DNA of 64,000 bases, taken from positions 124,001-188,000 of the forward strand of contig NZ_AUBW01000010.1 of NCBI RefSeq assembly GCF_000429445.1. Direction: 5' to 3'. How positions within the stretch are numbered: the first letter of the stretch is position 1; each line of letters starts with the position of its first letter. Below the pieces are notes generated by a model. That model saw only the letters and a list, made by a program, of their open reading frames with translations. It was not told the origin of the DNA and ran no database searches. A program made the translations under genes and the position numbers. Positions 26,731-39,104 of this stretch are shown piece by piece. This stretch comes from Algoriphagus terrigena DSM 22685. GTDB taxonomy: Bacteria; Bacteroidota; Bacteroidia; Cytophagales; Cyclobacteriaceae.

Positions 26731-28214
26731 AGTTCTTGACGGAAGGAGGATGATATTTCGTAACGGTTAGTCATTACTCGGTTAATGTTGATTTGGGAAA
26801 GGCGTTTGAATCCAAATATGCCCAGGATTCCGGCGATACTCAGTGCCAAGAGGCCTATGTAGTCGTTGAAAAGCAGCGAAAATGGCACGTAAATCAGATA
26901 AGGACCGAGCATCATGGGTATGATGATCAGAAACTGGGCGGCGCCGACCCCTTCGTAGTTGAACATCGCCCCTTTGTTGAGATCCATCGGTTTTGGCTTC
27001 CAAAGTGCCAGATAGATGATCACATGAACCAATATGCCGACGTTGAATAAGAAGGTCGCCAAGTGGATCAAAAGAAAATGCCAGCCAAAGTACACATAGG
27101 GCACAGAGGCGAGGAAGCAAATCAGGGAAATAGACAGAAAGAGCAGGTATTTGCCTTTTACCAGTGCTTCGATTCCGCCTTTTTGATTGAGGTAAAAATC
27201 GAAATTTGCAGAGTTCCAGCTGAGAAACAGCTGGCCATATTGGATCATGAAAATCCCCGTGATAAATACTCCGACGAAGATGAAAAGGAAGCTAAATCCG
27301 TCTTCTGTGGTGTAAGCCGGATTGTTGTAGAAGATGAGTCCATACAGTAGAAAAAAGGCCGTCATCATCAGAAAAGTACGGCTTTTCTTGTGTCGGATGA
27401 TCAGCTTCCATTCCACGTTGGCGAGCTCTCCTGCCAGTCCAAATCTGGAGAAAAATCCAATGGACTGGTTGACGAAACGGACATCTTCCTCCTCGGCCAG
27501 GTCTTCCAGGTAGGCATGAGATACGTAGAAACGATAGCAAAGAAAATAAGCACCACACATGACCAACAGCATCCCAATCAAAGGAACAGGACTGACCAGC
27601 GCATAATCAAACAAGGGCTTGATCATCTCTCCGAGATTGAACCAACCCATGTAGCTGGATCCAGCGCCCAATACCAAGACCGCAAAGACAACCACCAGTC
27701 CGATCAGGCTATCCTCAAAACGCTGCTTGAACCAAAGCATAAACCAATGAAGGGTCCAGCTCACCAGAGCGATCGTAGCTACCCAGCTCACAGCTCCGAA
27801 GGCTCCGTATTTCTCGCTGATGACTTGGATGGAGAATGGCAATACCAGCAGAATGGCGATGATACTGAGCGGAGAAATGAAGGAGCGGGTCAAGAGCATT
27901 TGGATGATCCAGCTCTTACCGATCGGTAGATGCAGCAAACTCTCAAGCTCCAATACGGGCAGTTTTTGAAGAAAATATCGGTAGACAAATTCCCCCAGAA
28001 AAAAGTAAATGACGAAGCTATTGACTAAGGCAATGTGATCCTGGCCCGGCACGACTTTCTCAAGGATGAATTTGAGAAAGATCCCGATGGCAACCACGTA
28101 GCCTAGCAAAACCAAGATCAGAAAACCCAGCAGGATATTCGTCAGTAGGCTTTTTGCAAAAGAAGTGGAGCGGACACTCTTGAGATATTGCAGTCGGATG
28201 AGGGTGAAAAACAT
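26727..28214 (-). CDS. DUF5687 family ABC transporter membrane protein
   Basis: 495 residues with about a dozen hydrophobic segments and the N-terminal phrase LIRLQYLKSVRSTSFAKSL seen in DUF5687 proteins. Family members are paired with ATPases of the type encoded just downstream. Substrate unknown. The upstream space 28215-28354 shows no gene. Confidence 0.8.
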   Translation of the reverse strand: MFFTLIRLQYLKSVRSTSFAKSLLTNILLGFLILVLLGYVVAIGIFLKFILEKVVPGQDHIALVNSFVIYFFLGEFVYRYFLQKLPVLELESLLHLPIGKSWIIQMLLTRSFISPLSIIAILLVLPFSIQVISEKYGAFGAVSWVATIALVSWTLHWFMLWFKQRFEDSLIGLVVVFAVLVLGAGSSYMGWFNLGEMIKPLFDYALVSPVPLIGMLLVMCGAYFLCYRFYVSHAYLEDLAEEEDVRFVNQSIGFFSRFGLAGELANVEWKLIIRHKKSRTFLMMTAFFLLYGLIFYNNPAYTTEDGFSFLFIFVGVFITGIFMIQYGQLFLSWNSANFDFYLNQKGGIEALVKGKYLLFLSISLICFLASVPYVYFGWHFLLIHLATFLFNVGILVHVIIYLALWKPKPMDLNKGAMFNYEGVGAAQFLIIIPMMLGPYLIYVPFSLLFNDYIGLLALSIAGILGIFGFKRLSQININRVMTNRYEISSSFRQEL

Positions 28215-28354
28215 GCCTAGGTTGTGAGTTTAAAATTCCTGATGCAAAATATGCTGAAACCGTCGGATTCCCTTCAGCTCTGTCGAAATGAGGAGAGCAG
28301 TTGACGGCAATTCCGTAGAAAACCTACAGCAAAACAGCCTTAAATCGACGGAAA

Positions 28355-28786
28355 TCAATAATCGTCATTGATCTCCAGCCAATAGCCATCGGGGTCTTGA
28401 ATGTAGATTTGATTAACTCCATCCACCCGATTGGTGACTTCCCCTTTTACTCCAGTCCAGCTCTCGAAGGGGTAGCTTCGGTCTTTCATGTTTTGGACAA
28501 AAGCATCCATATCCGGAATACTAAAGCAAAGGTGATTGACCTTGGATTTCTCAGAAGGGACATCTTTTGACTCGATCAGGTGAAGTGCTGAGCCGTTTCC
28601 GATATCGTACCACGCATGAATTGCGTCGTTGAAAGGATCTTCAATTTTCTTCAATTGAAGGACATCTTGGTAGAAGTCCATGCCCTTTTTCAGATCTGAG
28701 ACGTGGACAGCGATATGATTGACTTTGATTTGGCCAAATGAGGTCAGCGAAACCAGAAGGAGGGCTATTGTTACTAACTTTTTCAT
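28355..28786 (-). CDS. VOC (glyoxalase/bleomycin-resistance) family protein, exported
   Basis: 143 residues with a signal peptide (MKKLVTIALLLVSLTSFGQ). The mature part is a single VOC module: KVNHIAVHVSDL, HLIES, NHLCFSIPDMDAF and DPDGYWLEIND keep the His/Glu/His/Glu metal ligands. Clearly a paralogue of the next gene (28925-29323), which has no signal peptide. Reaction unknown; export of a VOC protein is uncommon. Confidence 0.82.
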   Translation of the reverse strand: MKKLVTIALLLVSLTSFGQIKVNHIAVHVSDLKKGMDFYQDVLQLKKIEDPFNDAIHAWYDIGNGSALHLIESKDVPSEKSKVNHLCFSIPDMDAFVQNMKDRSYPFESWTGVKGEVTNRVDGVNQIYIQDPDGYWLEINDDY

Positions 28787-28924
28787 GATCTGGAGAGATT
28801 TTGTGCTCGATAATAAGTTTTTTTAGTCAAACGAGAGGTTAGCGTCCTCCAAAAAGTCGGATTAAATAAGTTATCGGTCGACTTCTGTTTGATTTTCAGG
28901 ATCAAGCCGTTTCCAAGAAAAGCA

Positions 28925-29323
28925 CTAAAAATCATTGTTTACTTCTACCCAATAGTTATCCGGATCCCTGAAAAATATCTGTTGTATTCCGTCTGGCCGG
29001 ATGTGAATCTTGTCTTGATCGCCTGCCCAGTTTTCAAACGGACAGCTGTTCCTCTTTAGATTTTCGATAAACGCATCCATGTCCGACACGCTGAAACATA
29101 GATGATTGGTCTTCGAAATCTCCACCGGTGGAATCAGCCTAAGCTCTTCGATCAGATGAACCGTGGCTCCACCCCCGATGTCGTACCAGGCATGAAGTCC
29201 GTCTTTGAAGGGCTCCTCGGTCATTTCCAGTCCCAAAACATCGGAATAGAATGCTTGGCTTCGCTTCAAGTCAGCAACGTGGATGGCGATATGGTTGATT
29301 TTGATCTTGGGAAGTCCAGTCAT
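28925..29323 (-). CDS. VOC family protein, cytoplasmic paralogue
   Basis: 132 residues from the ATG at 29323 (MTGLPKIKINHIAIHV); the frame stays open to 29389 but the domain starts here. Metal ligands match those of the neighbouring paralogue (NHIAIH, HLIEE, NHLCFSVSD, DNYWVEVN). Separated from it by 138 nt of non-coding sequence. Possible lyase, isomerase or dioxygenase; not assignable. Confidence 0.82.
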   Translation of the reverse strand: MTGLPKIKINHIAIHVADLKRSQAFYSDVLGLEMTEEPFKDGLHAWYDIGGGATVHLIEELRLIPPVEISKTNHLCFSVSDMDAFIENLKRNSCPFENWAGDQDKIHIRPDGIQQIFFRDPDNYWVEVNNDF

Positions 29324-29443
29324 AAAAAAACGGTTTAAAGGAAAGTTGGCTAGAAGTGGGCTAAGTTCAGCCCTAATTTTTGAAATCAAAAAAAGCCAGC
29401 CCGGGATGGACTGGCTTTTGGCAATATTTTTCGTTTGGGAATC

Positions 29444-31099
29444 TTACTCTTCCACTCCCGCAGGCTTCAGTGTGTCCGCCATGGAGATGCGGTCTGCCTC
29501 TCCGAATAGATTCATCGCCTGAAGATACACCTCATTGATATCGTTGATGACTTTGTAGAACGCGTTGTCGTCATAGATCTGACGTCCCAGATGCGCTTTC
29601 ACCAAAATCCTCAGGTATTCCTTGGACTTGTTGAAATCCTGTGCATCGAAGTCCACTTTGCTTTTCTTGCCAAACTCCGCCAAGTCCATGAGCATCGCAT
29701 CACTGACCTTGTATTCTGTATAGTACTGATCTTGGCTCATTGCAGCGAAGCTTTCTTTGTTTTTGGTCACAAAGTCCAGGATATATTCCCTGGAGGCGTC
29801 CGTGTTGAACAGCTTGTTGACATACGGGCTATTCATAGTGGTATCCAAGGGGACAAAATAGTCCGGCATAATACCGCCGCCGCCGTAGACGGTACGCCCT
29901 TTCTTGGTTTCGTACTTCAGGCTGTCGTTAAACTTGATGCTGTCCGCAGAGAAGAACTCCCCGTGAGTGTAGCGGTTGACCAGATCAGTCTCGTAGGCAT
30001 CATAGTTTTGATCGTATGGCTTTTGGATGGATCGGCCGGACGGGGTAAAATACCTCGCGATGGTCAATCTCAACTCCGCACCGTCTGACAAATCTATCGG
30101 CATCTGCACGAGTCCTTTTCCAAAAGATCTTCTACCGACGATCAACCCGCGGTCGTTATCTTGGATCGCTCCCGCCAAGATCTCCGAAGCGGAAGCAGAC
30201 CCTTCGTTGATCAACACGATCACGGATCCTTCCTCGAACATTCCAGGCTTGAAAGCAAACGCCTTCTGGCTGTATTGGCTTACTTTTCCTTCTTGAGAAA
30301 CAATCAGATCACGGTCTCCAAGCAGTTCGTCCGCCATGTTTATCGCCGCCCCCATGTATCCGCCGGGATTTCCCTGAAGATCGATGATAAGCTTTTTCAT
30401 GCCCTGAGCCTGCAGCTGAGCAAGCGAGGTTTTGAATTCTTCGTAAGTCGTCGCTGCAAATCGGGTCACCTTGATGTATCCAATCTCCTTATCGACCATG
30501 TAGGACGCGTTGATGCTATACTGAGGAATTTTGTCCCGAGTGATTTCATACGGGATCAGTTCGGACTGATTCCTCCGCTTAATATCAATCATTACTTTTG
30601 ACCCTCTCGGGCCTCTCAGGTAGTCAAAGACATCCCGGTTGGTAATCCCGATTCCCGCCACTGTCTTTCCATCCACTGTGATGATCTGATCCCCGGACTG
30701 AATCCCCAAGGCCTCGGATGGGCCGCCAGTAAGCGGCGCAACCACGTAAATGGTGTCCCGGATAATGCCGAATTCGACACCGATCCCGTCAAATTCGCCC
30801 TCCAACTGTGACTGAGCCAGCGATGCATCCCTTGCCGGAATATAGCTGGAGTGTGGATCGAGGTTTTCAAGCATCTTGGTGATGCCAAACTCCACCAGCT
30901 CATTTGTATCTACACTGTCAACGTAGTCTCGATTGATATAAGTCATGATCTCCTGCAGCTTATAGAGCGCAGCACGAAGGTCATTTTGGTTACCCTTTGG
31001 CTCTGCAAAGGTCGCTCCGATCCAAATCCCCGCAGAAATCGCAAGGGCAAGAATGATCGGCAGCCTGATTTGTGATTTAGTATTCTTGGTCTCGCTCAC
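29444..31099 (-). CDS. C-terminal processing peptidase, S41 family
   Basis: 551 residues, starting at GTG 31099 (MSETKNTKSQIRL). A membrane anchor or signal at about residues 12-32 is followed by the N-terminal helical region, a PDZ domain (about 90-170, GIGVEFGIIRD…LRGPRGSKVMIDI) and the S41 protease domain with the Ser in GSASASEILAGAIQ and the Lys in GRRSFGKGLVQ. It cleaves near the C-termini of periplasmic proteins. A divergent gap of 156 nt separates it from the RIC-like operon. Confidence 0.93.
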   Translation of the reverse strand: MSETKNTKSQIRLPIILALAISAGIWIGATFAEPKGNQNDLRAALYKLQEIMTYINRDYVDSVDTNELVEFGITKMLENLDPHSSYIPARDASLAQSQLEGEFDGIGVEFGIIRDTIYVVAPLTGGPSEALGIQSGDQIITVDGKTVAGIGITNRDVFDYLRGPRGSKVMIDIKRRNQSELIPYEITRDKIPQYSINASYMVDKEIGYIKVTRFAATTYEEFKTSLAQLQAQGMKKLIIDLQGNPGGYMGAAINMADELLGDRDLIVSQEGKVSQYSQKAFAFKPGMFEEGSVIVLINEGSASASEILAGAIQDNDRGLIVGRRSFGKGLVQMPIDLSDGAELRLTIARYFTPSGRSIQKPYDQNYDAYETDLVNRYTHGEFFSADSIKFNDSLKYETKKGRTVYGGGGIMPDYFVPLDTTMNSPYVNKLFNTDASREYILDFVTKNKESFAAMSQDQYYTEYKVSDAMLMDLAEFGKKSKVDFDAQDFNKSKEYLRILVKAHLGRQIYDDNAFYKVINDINEVYLQAMNLFGEADRISMADTLKPAGVEE

Positions 31100-31255
31100 T
31101 TTTTCTTCGTTTTATATTCAAATAACTCAATCTCCCTCTAAATGATCCACAATGAAAATGGATTTTAGATAAAATTAACGATTGTTTGTACGACTGAGGT
31201 CGCTAAAGGTCAGATTTATTCCCCTTTTTCCTTCAAAAAAAATTAATTTTGTCCA

Positions 31256-32014
31256 ATGAACTTGGATCGGGATTTCGAAAAGTCTTCAGTGGGTGAATTG
31301 GTTTCCGAAAACTATGTTTTCGCGGCCGTTCTACACTACTTCGGAATCAGCTTTTACCAATATCCCACCGATTCACTGGAGAAGGTTTGCCGCAGGCATA
31401 AAGTCAATCCCAGGACGCTGATCGCGGAGCTAGAGTCTTGGGCAAAACGGGTAGATCCGACTCCCGAAGAGCTCTTCCTCAACCCCATCGAGCTGCTCGT
31501 AGCTTATCTCAAAAAGAAACACTATTTCTTTGTCCGTCAGGAGCTTCCATTCCTGTCCAACCTTATTTCCGGTATTCCGCCCGAGCAGGATTTTGCCGCG
31601 CTGATGGCCGATCTCCGGATTATGTTTCCGCTTTTTGTCGAGGATTTCATCCACCACATTCACGAGGAAGAGAGCCGGCTCTTCAAACGAATTGAGCTCC
31701 TGCAAGACATCGAAGACGGTCATTTCGCGACTCACGATGCGCTGACTATTTTGGAGAAAGACCCAATCAATTTGCTGGCAGATCAGCACGAGATCCACGA
31801 CGACGAAATGGAGGGAATCAGGCGCCTGACCAAAGATTACCACTTGGAACCCAATGCTCCGCTGACGATGAAGGTCCTCTACCACGAACTTCAGAACTTC
31901 GAAAAGGAACTTTCGATCCACGCCAAGATTGAAGACGAGCTGCTTTTCCCAAAGGCTGTAGAATTAGAGAGGGAAGCGCTTCGCTCCATCCGAAAAAAAA
32001 TTCGAACCAACTGA
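31256..32014 (+). CDS. RIC-like hemerythrin domain protein (ScdA/YtfE-like) lacking the Cys pair
   Basis: 252 residues. The N-terminal about 60 residues resemble the ScdA_N/DUF542 domain (SVGELVSENYVFAAVLHYFGISF), but the usual CCGG is replaced by FYQYP. A hemerythrin-like four-helix bundle follows with likely diiron ligands in FIHHIHEEESRLF, ADQHEIHDDEM, LYHEL and SIHAKIEDELLF. RIC proteins repair iron-sulfur clusters after nitrosative or oxidative damage. It overlaps ruvX by one base (TGATG) at the head of a four-gene overlapping operon. Confidence 0.78.
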   Translation: MNLDRDFEKSSVGELVSENYVFAAVLHYFGISFYQYPTDSLEKVCRRHKVNPRTLIAELESWAKRVDPTPEELFLNPIELLVAYLKKKHYFFVRQELPFLSNLISGIPPEQDFAALMADLRIMFPLFVEDFIHHIHEEESRLFKRIELLQDIEDGHFATHDALTILEKDPINLLADQHEIHDDEMEGIRRLTKDYHLEPNAPLTMKVLYHELQNFEKELSIHAKIEDELLFPKAVELEREALRSIRKKIRTN

Positions 32015-32427
32015 TGCCCAGAGTTCTTGCCATAGATTTGGGAACTAAGCGCACGGGTTTGGCTGTTACCGATCCGCTGAAAATCCTGGCAAACCCACTG
32101 GAGACGGTCGAAACAAATCAACTGATGACGTTTCTCAAAGCTTATTGCGCCAAAGAAGAAGTCGAAGTCCTGGTTCTCGGACTTCCGATCCGGCTCAACG
32201 GGCAGGACAATGAAATGACTCCGAGAGTCCTCAAACTGAAACAGGAACTTGAGCAAGTTTTCCCCGAAAAAAAAATAGCCCTTGTGGATGAACGATTCAC
32301 CTCCAAGATGGCCATGCAGAGCATGATTGCCATGGGCAGCAAAAAGAAAGACCGCCGGGAAAAAGCCGGAAATCTGGACAAAGTCTCCGCGGCAATCATA
32401 TTACAATCTTACCTAGCACAACAATGA
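32014..32427 (+). CDS. ruvX: Putative Holliday junction resolvase / pre-16S rRNA nuclease (YqgF family)
   Basis: 137 residues, family-typical length. RNase H-like fold: VLAIDLGTKRTGLAVTDPL at the N-terminus gives the first catalytic Asp, VLVLGLPIRLNG the second strand, and ALVDERFTSKMA plus LDKVSAAIILQSYL the rest. In E. coli the homologue finishes 16S rRNA 5' processing. Overlaps def by 4 nt. Confidence 0.93.
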   Translation: MPRVLAIDLGTKRTGLAVTDPLKILANPLETVETNQLMTFLKAYCAKEEVEVLVLGLPIRLNGQDNEMTPRVLKLKQELEQVFPEKKIALVDERFTSKMAMQSMIAMGSKKKDRREKAGNLDKVSAAIILQSYLAQQ

Positions 32428-32978
32428 TTTACCCTATAGTCGCCTACGGCAATCCCATCCTCAAAAAAGAAGCGGAAGAAATCCCCGAAGGCACTGATCT
32501 GACAGCTTTGATCAATGACATGTACGCCACGATGGATTTTGCCAGTGGTGTGGGTCTGGCTGCACCACAAATCAACCAAGGCGTCCGCCTGTTTGTCATC
32601 GACAGCACCCTGATGCTGGACGAAGACGATGAGGAAAAAGGCATTCGTCGTGCGTTTATTAACCCCATTATAGTGGAAGAATACGGGGATGACTATCGCT
32701 TCGAAGAGGGTTGCCTGAGCATTCCGGAAGTAAGGGCTGAGATCATCCGCCCTGACAAACTCACCCTGGAATACTACGACGAAAACTGGAACCTGAGGGA
32801 AGAGGAATTCACCGGTATGACCGCGAGGGTCATTCAACACGAATACGATCATCTCGAAGGCATCCTCTTCATCGACTACCTGAAGGGCTTGAAAAAACGT
32901 CTGATCCAGGCTAAATTGATCGATGTCAGCAAAGGAAAAATCTCCACAGACTACCGAATGATCTACCCCCTCAAATAA
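32424..32978 (+). CDS. def: Peptide deformylase
   Basis: 184 residues. All three motifs are present: GVGLAAPQI, EGCLSIPEVRAE (Cys ligand) and QHEYDHLEGILF (two His ligands and catalytic Glu). It removes the formyl group from nascent N-terminal Met. Overlaps both neighbours (ATGA with ruvX, TAATG with the nitrilase). Confidence 0.97.
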   Translation: MIYPIVAYGNPILKKEAEEIPEGTDLTALINDMYATMDFASGVGLAAPQINQGVRLFVIDSTLMLDEDDEEKGIRRAFINPIIVEEYGDDYRFEEGCLSIPEVRAEIIRPDKLTLEYYDENWNLREEEFTGMTARVIQHEYDHLEGILFIDYLKGLKKRLIQAKLIDVSKGKISTDYRMIYPLK

Positions 32979-33775
32979 TGGGAAGAAGCCCAGAAATCCG
33001 CATTTCGATGGTTCAGACTGACCTGCATTGGCAGGACAAGACTGCGAACCTCGCCATGCTGGAAGAAAAAATCTGGGGCCTCAAAGGAAAAACAGACCTG
33101 ATCATCCTTCCTGAGATGTTTCCGACAGGATTCAGTATGGAAGCTGCTAAGCTCGCCGAGCCGATGAATCTGACAGTCTGTAGGTGGATGAAGCAACTGG
33201 CCGCACAGACTAAAGCGACCGTCACCGGAAGCGCCATTATCTCGGAAGGGGGAAAATATTACAACCGTCTGCTTTGGGTAAATCCTGACGGCTATACCGA
33301 GCACTACGACAAGCGCCACCTGTTCCGCATGGCCAACGAGGACCAAGTCTTTTCCCCCGGACTGAAGCTCCCGATCTTCAACCTCAAGGGCTGGGAAATC
33401 TGCCCTCAGGTTTGCTACGACCTGCGGTTCCCCGTGTGGTCAAGAAACGGCTGGGAAAATGACATCGCCAGCTACGACATCATCTTCTACATCGCATCCT
33501 GGCCTGCTGCTCGGACTTCCGCCTGGGATGCCCTGCTTCCTGCTCGGGCCATCGAAAATCTCGCTTATTCCATCGGAGTCAACCGGATCGGAAATGATGG
33601 AAATGGCATCGCTTACTCCGGGCATTCGGCCGCGTATGATTTCAGAGGAGAAAAAATCTCCGGCTTGGGAGAGAAAGACCAGATCCAGACCGTCACTTTT
33701 TCAGCTGAAAAGCTCCAAGAATTCCGAATCAAATTTCCCGCCTGGAAAGACGCGGACGAGTTTAGGATTCTCTGA
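32978..33775 (+). CDS. Carbon-nitrogen hydrolase (nitrilase/omega-amidase type)
   Basis: 265 residues. The Glu-Lys-Cys triad is visible in LIILPEMFPTGFS, YDKRHLFRMA and CPQVCYDLRFPVWSRN. The compact length and the YDKRHLF phrase match YafV/Nit2-like omega-amidases, which hydrolyse alpha-ketoglutaramate and similar metabolites. Last gene of the overlapped operon. Confidence 0.9.
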   Translation: MGRSPEIRISMVQTDLHWQDKTANLAMLEEKIWGLKGKTDLIILPEMFPTGFSMEAAKLAEPMNLTVCRWMKQLAAQTKATVTGSAIISEGGKYYNRLLWVNPDGYTEHYDKRHLFRMANEDQVFSPGLKLPIFNLKGWEICPQVCYDLRFPVWSRNGWENDIASYDIIFYIASWPAARTSAWDALLPARAIENLAYSIGVNRIGNDGNGIAYSGHSAAYDFRGEKISGLGEKDQIQTVTFSAEKLQEFRIKFPAWKDADEFRIL

Positions 33776-33932
33776 AATCCATTCCGCTTTAATTCCCCTA
33801 CTTTACTTTGCCGGAGTTTGAAACAAGCCTAATTTTTGTATTTTAGGCGCCAATTTCAGACCCTGTTTTCCCTTTTTCAACGGACGGCGTCAGCCAACAC
33901 TTCGGAAAGCAAGACAGGTAAATCCTTTTTAG

Positions 33933-36179
<2,247 letters not shown>

Positions 36180-36186
36180 CAAAAAT

Positions 36187-36215
36187 AAAAGCCGGGTCAA
36201 AAGCCCGGCTTTTTG
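36187..36215 (+). terminator. Terminator of icd
   Basis: AAAAGCCGGG, 7-nt loop, CCCGGCTTTTT, starting 8 nt after the stop codon; also usable by the convergent protease gene. Confidence 0.85.
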
Positions 36216-36239
36216 ATTTCAAAGCAAGTTTCTTTGAGC

Positions 36240-37226
36240 TCAACCAGCTTGAAATTTGACTCCATTCTGGGTCATAAATTCCTTGATTACGGAGACATGC
36301 ACACATTCTCCGAGATGGATAAAAGCGTAGTCGTTGACCTTTTTGACCTTCCCGTGTGCGACCACTTCTTTGTCCTCGATGTCAAATCCCAAATGCAGGT
36401 GTTTGGTCCTACTTTGCATTCCAACGATTCTTCCTTCCGTGTCAAAAAGTGGCCCTCCGCTTTGCCCGCGGAGTCCAGGAGTACTCATTTCGATTCCATG
36501 GATTTTCCCGTTTTTACCCCCCAAAAACCGAGTCAACATACCCTCGATGGGAAATCTCGGAGATCTTGCCTGGCCGACTTTAGTCCATTCCAGCGCGTCT
36601 TTGTCCATATTGAGATGAAAATTGGAAAACTCGGGAAAAGGAAAACCCAGCCGACACAGCATCTGCCCAGGTTGAGCCGTTTGATCATCTTGCAGAAATA
36701 CCGGACTGCCCGAATAAAGGGTCTTCTCAAAGCCTTCGAATTTCAACAATGCCAAGTCATATTCGGAATGAAGGAAAAAGCGGATGTTGCTGATCCGATC
36801 CACGCTATCCACAAAGGTCACCAACATCTCCGAGGTCTTATTCTCATCCAACGCAAGCTTCTTGGCTAGGGCCTTTCTTTGCAAAGCATTCAGTGTCTTT
36901 GATTCTGTCTTGTATTGCAGAAACCGTTTGTTGATCGAATCAGCCTGCGTAAGCCATTGAGCGACATGTTTGCAGGTCAAAGCCCATCCTTCTTCATTGA
37001 CAAAAAACAGGGTCGCCGCTCCCCTTTCGACCTTTTGGCTTCCAAAATTCCTGGAAATGGAATGGATCGCCCGGGTGAATCCGGCGACTTTTTGAATGGC
37101 TTCTACAAACATCTGGGAAGGGAATTCATTTTTGAAACTCTTTGAAAATAGCGGTTGTTTAACTTTTTGAAGGCCAAAATAAAAATTTTCGGATGCGAAA
37201 TCGTTTGAAATCGAAATCAATGTCAT
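36240..37226 (-). CDS. Trypsin-like serine protease
   Basis: 328 residues from the ATG at 37226 (the frame also opens at a TTG at 37241). Catalytic triad candidates: His in ALTCKHVAQW, Asp in SEYDLALLKFEG and Ser in LRGQSGGPLFDTEGRIVGMQ. There is no signal peptide and no PDZ domain, so unlike HtrA/DegP it appears cytoplasmic. The long insert between His and Asp is rich in charged residues. Substrate and role unknown; could also be a regulated protease in a stress or defence pathway, but nothing around it says so. Confidence 0.8.
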   Translation of the reverse strand: MTLISISNDFASENFYFGLQKVKQPLFSKSFKNEFPSQMFVEAIQKVAGFTRAIHSISRNFGSQKVERGAATLFFVNEEGWALTCKHVAQWLTQADSINKRFLQYKTESKTLNALQRKALAKKLALDENKTSEMLVTFVDSVDRISNIRFFLHSEYDLALLKFEGFEKTLYSGSPVFLQDDQTAQPGQMLCRLGFPFPEFSNFHLNMDKDALEWTKVGQARSPRFPIEGMLTRFLGGKNGKIHGIEMSTPGLRGQSGGPLFDTEGRIVGMQSRTKHLHLGFDIEDKEVVAHGKVKKVNDYAFIHLGECVHVSVIKEFMTQNGVKFQAG

Positions 37227-37290
37227 TCGCAAATCCCCCAAACGAAAGAAGTTTGGGCTATCCGTTTATTTGTAATAACTTAGCCTGCCC

Positions 37291-38371
<1,081 letters not shown>

Positions 38372-38377
38372 TTAGCT

Positions 38378-38406
38378 AAAGCCCCGAAGATTTCGGGGCT
38401 TTTTTC
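38378..38406 (+). terminator. Terminator of gapA
   Basis: AAAGCCCCGAA, GAT, TTCGGGGCTTTTTTC: perfect stem, T6 tail. Confidence 0.88.
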
Positions 38407-38470
38407 GTTTCAAATGGTAAGTTCCCGAAACCAAGCCATCGGTTATCGGTTAGTAGCTAAATTTGCGTCT

Positions 38471-39091
38471 ATGTATCTGCCATTTTTTCCTTTGAAGCTC
38501 GTGGCTTTCCCTGGAGAGGAACTGAACCTGCATATCTTCGAACCAAGGTATAAGGAGCTTCTCTCGGACATCGAGCAAGGCGGGAGGTCATTTGGGATCT
38601 GCGTCTATCTGGACAAGCTGAGCAGCTTCGGGACAGAGGTCTTGCTTGAGAAAGTCAACAAGCGCTACGAGGACGGACGCCTCGATATTCAGACCCGCGG
38701 ACTGAGATCTTTTAGAATTCTGAGTTTCGATAATCCGATGCAAGGGAAGTCGTATGCAGGCGGAACGATCTTCTACCTGAATGACGACCCAAAGATCTCA
38801 GAGTTTCTGCATCATGAGTTTGTCTTCTATTTAAAGGAGATGCTGCACCTTTTGAAATTCCAGGGAGAATTCAATCCAGAAACGGTCAACTCCTTCACTT
38901 TTACCCATAAACTGGGATTGAAACTAGAAGAAGAACTGGAACTGCTTCAAATCGAGTCCGAAAGCCAAAGGACCGAGTACCTGATCAAGCATTTCAAGCG
39001 AATGATTCCGGTGATCAAAGCAGTGGAACTAGCCAGGGAGAGAATCAAACTCAACGGGCATTTCAAACATCTGGATCCGCTTAATTTTTAA
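38471..39091 (+). CDS. Lon-protease substrate-binding-domain-like protein (LON/PUA-like)
   Basis: 206 residues from the ATG at 38471 (MYLPFFPLKLVAFPGEELNLHIFEPRYKELL), which is exactly where LON N-terminal domains begin; an upstream open stretch to 38414 is not conserved. It lacks the ATPase and protease domains of Lon, so it is a stand-alone substrate-recognition module. Function unknown. Confidence 0.83.
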   Translation: MYLPFFPLKLVAFPGEELNLHIFEPRYKELLSDIEQGGRSFGICVYLDKLSSFGTEVLLEKVNKRYEDGRLDIQTRGLRSFRILSFDNPMQGKSYAGGTIFYLNDDPKISEFLHHEFVFYLKEMLHLLKFQGEFNPETVNSFTFTHKLGLKLEEELELLQIESESQRTEYLIKHFKRMIPVIKAVELARERIKLNGHFKHLDPLNF

Positions 39092-39104
39092 ACCGAGTAC
39101 GAGA

